Assembly: GCA_019155185.1 (NCBI GenBank)
Contig: CM032800.1
Span: 12,964,001 to 13,028,000, forward strand
Direction of reading: 5' to 3'
DNA: 64,000 bases
Origin: Beaufortia kweichowensis
Lineage: Eukaryota > Chordata > Actinopteri > Cypriniformes > Gastromyzontidae
The notes beneath the pieces were generated by a model. The model was not told the DNA's origin. It ran no database searches and saw nothing but the letters and a program-made list of their open reading frames with translations. Shown here in pieces: positions 48,785 to 58,971 of this stretch. A program made the position numbers and the translations under genes. How positions within the stretch are numbered: position 1 is the first letter of the stretch; each line of letters begins with the position of its first letter.

Positions 48785-51042
48785 TTTCATATGTTGCACA
48801 AAATAAAAGAAATGTACTTAATTACATTTTAATTTAATGAGTAAGTCACAATAGTAATTCTTTTTGGAAAGGTTATTTTTTGCAACGGTTTGTTGCTTTT
48901 AATTTTAGACTGAAACATCCAAATTATACAATGTTTATATTTATTTTACTTGATTATTCTTAATTGTGTAATTTTTTTCTCTACAGGTAACCCCAGGGTT
49001 GGATTTGTGGCCCCTAAGAGGTACAAAAGTTGTTTTCTGAACTATACTTTTTTACCCCTCCAAAAAAATTACGAATTTAATTCTGTGATGCAGTGCAAAA
49101 GTTTTTTAGTTTAGTTTATCTTCTAGCCTGCACCCTTGTAATAAACTAATGAATTTTAAAAGACGGCACAAGTGGTGGAAAATGTCATGTGTAGCTACCA
49201 GGCATTTGCACAAAATATTTTTCCTATATTTTCATGTTACATTAATTCTGACGTACCTGTTTCTCTTTCAGAGAAGGCAGGTCATCTGCACTTGACTATA
49301 ACACTGAAAGATTTAAGAGTAGAAGAAGGCTGCGCACCTCATTGGCAGACGTCCAAAAAAGTTCACGTGGTGCTGATGCTGCGCGGGATGAAGGTGTGGA
49401 CCAGGAAATGGCTCCTTTGGAAGACACTGACTTGGAAACTGATACAACTGAAAGTGACATGGAGCAACACCAAACATTAAACAAAGAAAAGAAAGCTGCA
49501 GAGGTCGCCAATGCTACATTTTCACAACCTATAAAGGACAGAGAAGAGCCTCTCTCTATTCATCAGCGCAGAATACTACTGCTAGCATTGTGCTCTGGAA
49601 TCCAGAAAGCATCTAAAGAAATGAGCACCAAGCCACAACTCATTCAAATGTGGCTACGCAACAGAGAGAAGAATTTAGATGAAGTCAGCAGCAGTAGATG
49701 TGGAGAGGCAGGTGACCGTCTGGTGGAGTGGGTTCTGGCCCAACGGGAGCAGCAGCGTCCTATCAGTGAATCCAAACTCTTTGAGAAAGCCTCAGAGATG
49801 CAAAGTCAAACCAATGAGAGCGGCGCTTTCCGTATATCGTACGAGTGGGCTGTGAGCTTCATGTTGCAGCACAAACTGGGCTTGGATGTCTTTCTTGCGC
49901 AACATCGGGAACTACCTAACACCATGGAGGAAAACTGTCAGCGCTTTACAGAGTCTGTGCACAGCCAGATCAAGACGAACAACGTCCAACAATGTGTGAT
50001 TGGTGCTATGGATCAGCTGTCGGTTTTTGTAGACTTTAAATTGTTGCGTGAAAACACCAGGATAAGCAAAGAGACAGCCCTTCAGTTGACTGGATCTGGG
50101 AAACCTTTTGTTAAGATTTATCTTTCAGTGCTTGCTGATGGAACGGTGCTGCCTGCGATGCTTTTTACAAACCACGGCGGAAGCAAGTTGCACAGAAGCA
50201 CTCCAGACTCAGTCATAATTATGTCTAAAGGGGAAGGATTCAGCGGAAAAGAAGAGATGGAGGTTTGGGCTACTCAAGTGTGGAAGCGGCATCTTGACTC
50301 AAAAGGAGAGAAGGAGTCTTTGCTGGTAATGGATAGCCATCATAGCCACATGTCTGAGGATTTCATGTCCGCAGTCAGCAGCACCAAAACTTTACCCGCT
50401 ATTATTCCAGTGGGGTGTACTGGACGACACCAACCCCTAGAGATGTGTGTGCGCCCTGTGCTTCAAAAGTTATTTCTTGCTCGTTGGGCACAACAGTCAG
50501 CTAGTGACGTTCAGCCTGAAGACCTGTTACAGCTTCTTGTTTCCTGGTTAGGAGAGGCCATGTCATGCTTTTCCTGTAAGCCTGAGATTATTCAACACTC
50601 GTTCTGCTTGGCTCGACTTATTCCTGACCATTCGCGGGAAGAACATACAAATTTGCCAGGTACTCCTTTGGAACTATTTAATTTGCTTTCGGATGCCACG
50701 CTTGGACCTGAAGTAGTAGAAATCGAGTCTGCGGAAGAGGACGAGCCAATGGACACGTGTACTGTTAATGAAAAGATTGATTTAACACAGGAGCCAGAAA
50801 CTGTTGAAGATGAAATCGATCAAACAGACGATAAAGACAGAACTCCAACAGAGAGAAATGAGATTGAGCATCAAACACATGAAAGGCCTGAAAATTGTTC
50901 GGAAATTACAAGCGAGTCTACAGATATCTCACATTTATCACCTAAATCAGACGCTGCTTCCCATAATTCTGAACAAGACAATTTCTCTGAATCCTGTCAA
51001 GATCATAATGCTGACCAAACATATTCTGCATCTAACAGGTGA
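41125..51042 (+). CDS. pogz: Pogo transposable element with ZNF domain (canonical isoform)
   Basis: Coding exons: 41125-41248, 41326-41439, 41520-41704, 41798-41897, 41979-42227, 42390-42569, 42663-42763, 42895-43184, 43288-43442, 43858-43958, 44046-44192, 44458-44592, 44698-44891, 44976-45116, 45515-45565, 45648-45760, 48987-49020 and 49272-51042. All are in phase, giving 1394 aa (human about 1410). The N-terminus MDADLFMECEEEELEPW is diagnostic. A Gln/Thr/Pro-rich region is followed by C2H2-type fingers in exons 7-16, including the HP1-binding finger (CVECAFEI...CSLCFYSTCCSRAY). The last exon holds a CENPB-type HTH (LLLALCSGIQKAS...ISYEWAVSFML) and a pogo DDE-like domain (GAMDQLSVFVD, LLVMDSHHSH, RHQPLEM), then an acidic tail. 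In mammals POGZ is a chromatin regulator that binds HP1 and acts in mitosis and neurodevelopment. The third DDE position is Glu (QPLE), and I see no FxGF-type LEDGF-binding motif at the C-terminus. Confidence 0.96.
45761..47072 (+). other. pogz intron 16, part upstream of the piggyBac exon
   Basis: About 1.3 kb without exons. It contains a foldback MITE (45793-46153) starting only 32 bases after the splice donor. From 46154 to the acceptor at 47072 the sequence is AT-rich. I see no piggyBac-like terminal repeat or TTAA-bounded end, so the original ends of the piggyBac insertion appear lost. Confidence 0.6.
45793..46153. mobile_element. Foldback MITE in pogz intron 16
   Basis: The left terminus AAGCCTAAAGTGTACTTTGG, then TTTTCACG, is matched in inverse by the right end (CGTGAAAATAAAGTATACTTTGGGCTT, read 46127-46153). 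Arms of about 27 bases differ at a few positions. There is no coding capacity, and no clear target duplication is visible. Confidence 0.7.
47073..48784 (+). CDS. piggyBac transposase-derived alternative exon of pogz
   Basis: An uninterrupted frame of 570 codons from the acceptor to TGA at 48782-48784. No ATG occurs before 47171 (residue 33 of the exon), so translation from an upstream pogz exon is the simplest reading. After an acidic leader (FCQVEEEEVEG) comes a full DDE_Tnp_1_7-like domain (DAFDYFQLLFPD, AEIKGFFGLCILMGL, DNMRGVDICNQL, WRRLFWFLVNLSVINSF). It ends in a Cys-rich zinc-binding tail (RCKVCNMRN...YGCTVCLVNLCKRSCCFWDYHGF). Of the three catalytic acids, the first is present (LTIDQAF, Asp at 47699) and the second is replaced by Ser (FLSSSLASVPL, about 47912). 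The third is present (RGVD, 48245) but the nearby second Asp of that motif is Asn. Transposition activity is therefore unlikely, yet the frame is intact. Alternatives: a stand-alone PGBD gene starting at 47171, or a young pseudogene. Confidence 0.85.
48802..48807 (+). terminator. Poly(A) signal for the piggyBac terminal exon
   Basis: AATAAA lies 17 bases after the stop codon of the piggyBac exon and 180 bases before the next pogz exon. This position would let the exon act as a complete 3' terminal exon. Confidence 0.65.
48987..49020 (+). other. 34-nt pogz coding exon 17 (microexon)
   Basis: It begins after TTTTTTCTCTACAG and ends before GTACAAAAG. It joins exon 16 in the same phase as the piggyBac exon does (G|GT Gly against G|AG Glu) and encodes about 11 residues (NPRVGFVAPK). 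Exon 16 therefore has two in-frame acceptors to choose from. Confidence 0.85.
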
Positions 51043-53424
51043 TATTTGGTTTATTGAAGTCTTGTGAAGTGTGACAGGATCTGAGTGTTCTTACAGAGAC
51101 TGTTGTGTAATGTATAACTTATTGTGTGGTGGAGTAAAAAACTGTCAAAACTAATAATATGAAATTATTCAACTTAAAATAAAAAACTGTGAAATGGTAA
51201 TTTAAAATTTTAATTTTTACTTGTCTTTTTATTTCTTGTTTGTTATTATAGATCATTTGTTCTACAAGGTTCCAGCAAACCTTGCTTAATTCTGTAAAAG
51301 TTACATAAATAATTTATAAAATCTTAAATATGTATTTTCATTTTCAGTTTTTTATTTATGTTTTAAGATTTTCTGCTCTAGATCATCAAGAGTACAATCA
51401 AATTGCCAATATTATAGTTTGTTCAAATTTTCATTATATCATATTATTAGGTTTGACTAATCTCAGTCATTTCTAAATTAAAACGTTTCCCCAAAATAAC
51501 TGGAAAGGTCATGTTAAAAATCATATTAATGTGTTGGTGACAGTGTGGGAAACCCTGTATTAAAGTTCTTGCAAGTCTGTTTATGATTACACTTGTGATT
51601 ACTTTTACATGATAACAGTGACATTGCAATATTTGACTGTACTGAAGTTCAGCTTAAAGTGCTTGAAGGCAACTGATTTAAGTTATCTTGAATTTCTTCC
51701 ATTCGTAGTATGGCAGATCTGAAAACCTGAAGAGTTGTGACATTTTGTGAAGAGTTGTATTGCGGCAGTGATGCATGTATGCATTCAAATATGTACAGTA
51801 CTTTGCAAAGTCTTGGGCACGTTAGTATTTTCACCCTCCGAAAAATAGTTTTAAGCCAATTATTTATATTTTGCACTGTAATGTGTCAGTAGAAAGCATC
51901 AGTTTACATTTCCAAACATTCATTTTGCCATTGTTTGCAATAATCCAGTAAGATTTTTGTATGCACAAGGAGTCTTAACAGCAGCCCGTGCTCCACATGA
52001 AGATCAGTTTTTACCATCATCGAGTCTATTACATGAAGAAAGAAAAAAACTGAGACAGACTAAATCTAGAAGAACTCAGTTCTTGGCTAAATGTCTTCAA
52101 GACGTTTGGTGCACTAGTCATTGATGTTAACCAAAATTTTAAGACCAGGATTTATTTATTTGCTGCAGTAATTTGTTTACAGTAATACACCCATACCTGA
52201 GTTGGGATAAGTTTAGCTTATTAGTAGACCTATACTGAAAATGAATATAATACAACATTGCATTTCTAATAAATAATTACAGATGAGCTCTTTCTGGACA
52301 TTTCTTCAGGACACCCTCCAATGAATCGATATATAGACCATTTCACAAGATGTAAACAACACTGGTCCAGAAGCACTTCCTGTTACAGTATTTTTATATT
52401 TCACATCTTCACATTAAATCTTAAAGATGTTCGTTAAACATTTTGATTTCATTGTAAATATTCTGTTGGTTGTATTTTGTTCTGACATCAGTGTAGTGTT
52501 AAAAAACCAGGACAGGAAGTGCGTCTGGACCAGAGCTGTTTATATATTGTGAAATGGTCTATACATATATTATAAAGATGTATAAAGATGTATTATAAAT
52601 TGCAGTGCAATACATTAAATATGCACCATATACTCTGTTAGTGAAAATGAAAGAAAATACTACTAAGTAGGAAGAATTCTTCATTTTTTCTAATAAATTG
52701 TCCTGCCTGTTTATAGAAAACAGGCTATACAGTTTTAAGAAGAAATAAACTTCTAATTAGAGAATTCAAATGTACGTTTGTGTGCATAAATCCCACATTT
52801 GTTTTTGTTTTTTGTGTGATTTTGTAGAAATTTCCGCATTGCCTGCAGAAAACACAGCATGCACCGCAATATTTTAAAACTTAAAATAAGTCAAAGTTAA
52901 GCATGTTGGGACATTATCATCTACTTCATTTATACAAGTTTACAATTAGGTTTTGTAGTTAATGCTGAGCATGCGCACTGCTTCAAGATTATGCAATAGG
53001 ATTTTTCGGACAACAGTTTGAAAAAGTTTTTCCGTCTTTATGTCTGATATAAAAAGCATTCGTTTAACATAACGGTGTGTGTAACACAAATAACACAACT
53101 TTTTTGTTTGCTGTCGGAAGAAAAACAGCAGGTAAAAAGTTTCTTTTCACCGTCGTGTTTCTACAACTACAGCAGCAGCTGGTCAATATTTATTTCCTCT
53201 GATTTTAATTTCCTGTTTTGGTTTCACCTATAGAGAGTAACACTGATGGTTTTCCGGTGAACGGAGGGTGCAAACGATATTTAGCCTTTCGTTTACTTTA
53301 CAAAACAAGTCCTGGGTGTGGTTTTCAAGGATCATTTTACAGATTGTGGGAAGATCACTGAAACAGTTAATTCAGCAGCGATATAATATATTCCCGCACA
53401 CTGTGTCACTGTGACTTCTGCAGA
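51043..53424 (+). other. Intergenic region between pogz and selenbp1
   Basis: The pogz 3' UTR has a poly(A) signal candidate AATAAA at 51178-51183. A foldback MITE lies at 52334-52561. The segment at about 52980-53424 precedes the selenbp1 start and should hold its promoter and 5' UTR. No other coding exon seen; PSMB4, which lies near these genes in human, is not present here. Confidence 0.6.
52334..52561. mobile_element. Foldback MITE, TA-flanked (TAGACCATTTCACAA...)
   Basis: The left arm TAGACCATTTCACAAGATGT continues with CTGGTCCAGAAGCACTTCCTGT. The right arm is its imperfect inverse (ACAGGAAGTGCGTCTGGACCAG ... TTGTGAAATGGTCTA). The arms are about 50 bases. Flanking TATA sequence is compatible with a TA target, as in Tc1/mariner-type elements. 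Non-coding. Confidence 0.75.
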
Positions 53425-56400
53425 ATGGGTAAGTGATACGTCTGCTGATAATATTTCACTGAGTCTGTTTGTTTGCTTATAGTGGGAAGGTTTAGTCGTA
53501 AACTCGATTTGTAAAGTTTGGGAGAAAGAACAGATTTACAGTTACTTCTCTGCCGTAATCAATGTTGTGAATGCAGAATTCGTGCAGTTAGATATTGTTG
53601 GTTTCCTTCATTTTCTAGCTAGTAAAAGTTGCATGGGACTTTACTGGGACATTGTAATGAATTTATGTTTATCAATAGTTCCATTTTTATTGCTTGATTT
53701 TAAGATAAAAGAAATATATTGCAATGCAATTGTATTCTAATTATTCAGCTTCAATGTTTCACATGATTTAGATTTAGTAGTAATGAAAACACTTTGCATG
53801 AGTTTTCCATAGACCTCAATAAATATTAGACTACACAAGATAGAATTGTAAGAAATGTGCATTATAAAGCAGTAAAATCTTTTCAGAAAATGAAATAAAG
53901 CATGCCCTGGCTTCTTAAAACTCCCTCTTGTGCGGTGAATGCACAAGACTATCATGTGAGAATGGTTTCTCTTAGGGGGATTGACCTGTATGTAACCCAA
54001 ACACATTTCCTATGGAAGGAATTCCTGGCAAGGCATGTTGTCTGTTAGATTATTTTGACATTACACATCTGTTACAATGCTTTGTGTTTATGTAAGCATG
54101 AATGTATATATTTTGTTTTCCAAACATTTACAGAACAGTAACAGTTTATTATCTAGTGACGTACAGTATTTTAGTTAGAGGCTGAAAGTATAGTAGGTCA
54201 AGCAGGTTATTGCTCCCCCCAAAACAGCAGTGTTTGCTCCAGTTATTGACTCACTGTAAGTCACGTAGTAATGTTTGAGATATGAACTTTACTGTCTACC
54301 TACAGCTTCAACCTGCTCAGGATGTGGACCAGGATTCAAAAGCCCTCTCGATGCCATGAAAGGTATGTTTCTGTAAATCATAAGAATACATATTGCCTTA
54401 ATAAAGTACCTTTTTGTGCTGGTTATACAAAAATTGCAAGTTGCAAAGAAAGACCTTTGCACTTAAGTGTCTTGTCATCATTGCGCAATATCAAATCCTG
54501 CAGCTCCTCTTTTCTGCCACCAGAGGTCCCTCTAAACTGAGTTATTTTCCTACTTGCTCTTTATTAAGTATCTGACCATAAATCCTAAGCCTGCACTCAA
54601 ATCTGAATGAGATTTATATTGTTTAGTTAATTAACCCTAATTAAATAAAAAAATAAAATTGAAAAATAAAAATAGTATGCTAGATGACAGGAAGCAAATA
54701 TCAAATTTAAACATAAACTAATTTCTTCCAACAGGGCCAAGAGAAGAGATTGTCTACCTGCCATGCATTTATCGCAACACAGACATCCAAAAACCCGACT
54801 ACCTCGCGACTGTTGATGTCAATCCACAATCTCCCAATTTTTGCAAGGTAAAAACATACATTGGCCAGAATGAAATGTTCCAGAGCAGAGCAAAGGTTAA
54901 GCTTACGTAAAGATTTTATACTATATATGTCTAGGTGATTCACAGGCTACCAATGCCCAATCTGAAGGATGAGCTGCACCATTCTGGTTGGAATGCCTGT
55001 AGCAGTTGTTATGACGATCCCTCCAAAAACCGCAATCGTCTTATTCTTCCCTCTCTGATCTCTTCGCGTATCTACGTCGTTGATGTGGGGACGGACCCTC
55101 GTGCCCCAAGGCTTCACAAGGTTCACTTTAAAAAAACACTTATATAGGAATTACAATTTATTTATTTATTAATCTTAACTTTATTTATGAGTAATGGTCT
55201 AGGCTAATAAAAAGAGAGTTGCACTAAAATTCTTCCATTTCATCCACCTCTAGATGGTGGAGCCTACAGAACTGTACTGGAAATGTGGCCTAGCCAATCC
55301 CCACACTTCTCACTGTCTAGGCAGCGGCCAAATCATGATAAGCACCATGGGTGATCCCTCAGGCAACGGAAAGGGTAAGTTGATGTATTTATCTCATTTT
55401 TAATAAACACTCTTAATGAGGCTCACTTCTTATTTGGGAATATTATAAGGTGGTTTTGTGCTGCTGGATGGAGAGACCTTTGAAGTTATTGGCAACTGGG
55501 AACAGCTGGGTGAAGCAGCACCATTTGGTTATGACTTCTGGTACCAGCCTCGTCACAACGTCATGATAAGCACTGAATGGGGAGCGCCCAAGATGTTGGC
55601 AAATGGCTTTAATCCTGCAGATGTCAAAGCTGGTTAGGTGTACTTTCAATTGTTCCCACAATTATATACCGATTAAAACAGACGTGATTGAATATTGTTA
55701 TTTGGTCGAAAATTTGTAGGTCATTATGGACAGTGCCTTCATGTGTGGGACTGGACCACACACAAGCGGATTCAGACTCTGGATCTGGGTGAAGAGGGGC
55801 GATTCCTCTCGAGGTCCGATTCCTGCATAACCCTGCCGCAGCCGAGGGCTTCGTGGGCTGCGCGCTGCAGGGCACGATCTTCCGCTTCTACAAGACTGAG
55901 GCATAGTCTTCATATTAGATAATGTCTGAGACTGAAATCTATTCTGTATGACTAACAGTGACTAACATTTTGTGTGACAGAAAGGGAACTGGGCAGCAGA
56001 GCGGGTCATTAAAGTTCCAGGCAAAAAGGTTGATTGTTGGGCTCTTCCTGAGATGCCGGGTGAGTGTTGTCCGGTAGACGAGGAGTGCATCATTTATATG
56101 TTTTACCTGTAGTTTATATGTTTTATCTGCTTTATATGTTTTACCTGTAAAATACTGATGATAACTACCTGTAAAATACTGATGATAACTACCTGTAAAA
56201 TACTGATGATTATTTTTGTAAAGGAGAATGAAGAGAGGGCAGAAAATCATATAAAATAACTAACTATGTTGTTTTATATGATTTTCTGCCCTCTCTTCAC
56301 TCTTCTTTACAATAAAGCATGAATAAAATAAACAAATTATATTTCATTGTATTGTAATATGAATCCACCAAAAGTAGCTCAGATCCATTGGAAAACCTAA

Positions 56401-57650
56401 AACAGAGGAAGATTTGGAAGTTTTGTAATTAACACTTCTTTAAAGAATACTGAAAAATCTTTTCCCATAGGTCTCATTACAGATATCCTGCTTTCATTGG
56501 ATGACCGTTTCCTGTACTTCAGTAACTGGTTGCATGGGGACATTCGGCAGTATGACATCACTGACCGGAGAAATCCACGGATGGTCGGTCAGGTGAGACA
56601 GATTGGATTAGCAGAATCAAGACTATTTGGTTTACGTTTCTGAAAACATTTCATATGCAAGTAGAATAGTTTTACTGTTTAATAGTATTGTATACAAATT
56701 AAAATAACATTTCCTCTTGTAATGTTTACTTTTCCAATATTTGTATTTATTGTAATATATACATTGTATATTTTTGTGCAAATCATGTACTTCTCTCTAT
56801 TATATACTGATAAATGATATTCCTAGTCTGATTTAATAAAATAATATTTGTAAGGTATTCCTTGGGGGCAGCATTTTAAAAGATGGACCAGTCAAGGTAT
56901 TGGAGGACAAAGAACTAGATTGCCAGCCATCCCCACGTGTGGTAAAGGTACAGTATCTTTCCTTTCATGTCAGCACGTGACATGACAGGTTATATGGAAG
57001 ACCATGTTATTCATTATTTTATATTTTTATAACAAATAACACATTTGACTTGGAGAGAAACGCAGCCTAAAGATGTTTCCATTTATAAAGGGACTAACCA
57101 GATGACCCAACTAGTTGTCCTCTAGATCATCAGGTCATACAGAGCTTATTAAAACCATTAGCACACGTCATTACTGGAGGTTAATCATTCTTTTCCACAT
57201 CAGGGAAAGCGGATACAGGGAGGACCTCAGATGTTACAGCTCAGCTTGGATGGAAAAAGACTCTATGTTACCACCTCATTATACAGCGCATGGGACAAGC
57301 AGTTCTACCCGGACCTTGTCAAGTAAGACAAAACTTGTTTTCACAATTCATTTTTTGTGTATAGTAATAGTAATTGTTCCTTGTGAAAAATGTTTATAAA
57401 AACAAATTCAAAAGATGAATACGGTCAAATATTATTGACAGTGATTTATTCATGCATGCTTCAACATTCCTCTTACTCTCACTTCAGGGAGGGTTCGGTA
57501 ATGATGCAGGTGGATGTGGACACAGATAAAGGTGGCCTGAAGCTCAATGAGGATTTTCTTGTTGATTTTGGAGCAGAACCAGATGGTCCAGCGCTTGCCC
57601 ATGAGGTCAGATATCCTGGTGGAGACTGCACTTCTGATATATGGTTATAA
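53425..57650 (+). CDS. selenbp1: Selenium-binding protein 1 (methanethiol oxidase)
   Basis: Twelve coding exons: 53425-53428, 54306-54362, 54735-54847, 54935-55120, 55254-55374, 55450-55632, 55720-55900, 55981-56059, 56471-56592, 56855-56947, 57204-57322 and 57488-57650. They give 473 aa if one missing base in exon 7 is allowed for (human 472). Conserved blocks include STCSGCGPGFKSPLDAMKG, EEIVYLPCIYRN, LPMPNLKDELHHSGWNACSSC (the Cys pair linked to selenium binding), YDFWYQPRHNVMISTEW, PGLITDILLSLDDRFLYFSNW and the C-terminal HEVRYPGGDCTSDIWL. Family members oxidise methanethiol to formaldehyde, hydrogen sulfide and hydrogen peroxide. The first exon contributes only ATGG. Exon 7 breaks frame at a GGGG run near 55796-55799, where one more G would restore the family reading. 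Its donor is GC (GAG|GCATAG). Confidence 0.95.
56155..56212 (+). repeat. Three tandem copies of a 24-bp unit in selenbp1 intron 8
   Basis: The unit ACCTGTAAAATACTGATGAT, followed by AACT, is repeated three times. It directly precedes a long hairpin. Shorter TTTATATGTTTTACCTG repeats lie just upstream. Confidence 0.85.
56218..56310. repeat. 40-bp hairpin in selenbp1 intron 8
   Basis: The arms 56218-56257 and 56271-56310 are inverted copies matching at 37 of 40 positions (core GAAGAGAGGGCAGAAAATCA against its inverse). A 13-base gap contains a few more complementary bases. It is either a very small foldback element or a hairpin-forming transcript segment. It is longer than a typical miRNA precursor stem but not excluded as one. 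Confidence 0.8.
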
Positions 57651-58481
57651 GGCTGAGACCATGACATCATGTACTCAGTTATTCATCATGTAATCATGTG
57701 TTATCATGTTTAGTGATACTCATCATTTAGTAGAAATAATGAAGGATCATCCTCATTATTAAGATCATGCTTATCGGTTGTATGGACCAAATGCCTAATA
57801 GTATTAAAAACATTGCAAATAGCAACTGCAATAGCACATTATGTGTATCATGTGAATCACATCAGCCAATAAAATAAATTTGCATTAACTTTGTATGATT
57901 GTAATTTTTTCAATAAACATTTTTTTTAGCTTAGTAAACTTCTGAAGTCTTTTTCATTTGTTGTTACAAGGGTTTTCCAGATCATTAGAATTGCAAAGTA
58001 GGTTTGTAAACACGTGATGCAAGTGGATGGAGTGGACATACACCTAAATCAACGCTGTAGAAATATCCTGTTTAATATATGTTGTAATATACAGCAATTC
58101 ATTTAGTTCAGTTTTATAAAATAACAGAAAACAACATTTAGAAATTGAATATTTGTCTAGTAAAGTGAGAAAATATTTAGCAAAACACTATTTTGCTTTT
58201 TTTAAAGCAGCAAAACAAATGCATCAAAACTATCAACATTTAAATGATCAGTTAATGTGTGATGCATTTTAGTTAATTTTATTGTTACTTAAGTCATATA
58301 AAAGTATACTATTGATATTGATATTAATTAACCTGTTTATTTAAATTAATGTATTTATTTGTACACAAGCAATATTAAATATGTATATGTTTAATATAAG
58401 TTAATATATTTAAAATTAATATGCTCAATATAAATATTCAATTAATTAAATTATAATACAATGTAAATTAACTAGTCCATT

Positions 58482-58499
58482 GTTATTATTATTATTATT

Positions 58500-58577
<78 letters not shown>

Positions 58578-58593
58578 TATTATTATTATTATA
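58482..58593. repeat. ATT/AAT microsatellite
   Basis: About 110 bases of ATT units, switching to AAT and back again, with a few interruptions. The switch makes the tract self-complementary. Confidence 0.95.
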
Positions 58594-58693
58594 TAAGAGG
58601 TTTACACAACCAGAAGTGCAAAAGTGGCTTTGATTAAGCCTTGCTAATCTAATAATAAAAGGCAAAAGGTAAATATTTACCATTCTTTATGAA

Positions 58694-58794
58694 TGTCTTA
58701 AAACCTAGCATGCCTCCTATCTAGACAGCATTTAGAGTATTGGCTAGGCAACACAAATGTTATCTAGGTGGTCAGCTCGTTAGGTTTTGAGACG
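58694..58794. mobile_element. Short foldback MITE, copy 2
   Basis: TGTCTTAAAACCTAGCATGC and CTATCTAGACAGCATTT on the left mirror AAATGTTATCTAGG and CTCGTTAGGTTTTGAGAC on the right. Same family as 14936-15044. It lies just upstream of the pi4kb promoter region. Confidence 0.65.
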
Positions 58795-58859
58795 CAGTAT
58801 GTGTGCCGGGGATCAGGCAGTTGATGCGGGCAGCCTCAGCGTGTCATTTCTCCACTCAC

Positions 58860-58971
58860 TTTATTAGCGAACCGGCGGCTATTCAGCAACAGGAGAACGG
58901 CAGCTCCCAAATGGAACCCTTAAAACACAGATAAACTGAGCCATTTACCCTTTCACCCGGTTTATTTTGAG
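58860..58971 (+). promoter_or_regulatory. Probable pi4kb promoter and 5' UTR exon
   Basis: CpG-containing sequence (GCGAACCGGCGGC) leads into a candidate non-coding exon ending TTTTGAG, before a consensus donor GTAAGA at 58972. The first coding exon at 61557 has an acceptor 20 bases before its ATG, so an upstream non-coding exon is required. The 5' boundary is a guess. Confidence 0.5.

Larger units (their letters stand above)
57651..58859 (+). other. selenbp1 3' UTR and intergenic region
   Basis: Poly(A) signal candidates are at 57868-57873, 57873-57878 and 57912-57917. Beyond them the sequence is AT-rich, with an ATT microsatellite (58482-58593) and a foldback MITE (58694-58794). No exon seen. 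Confidence 0.65.
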
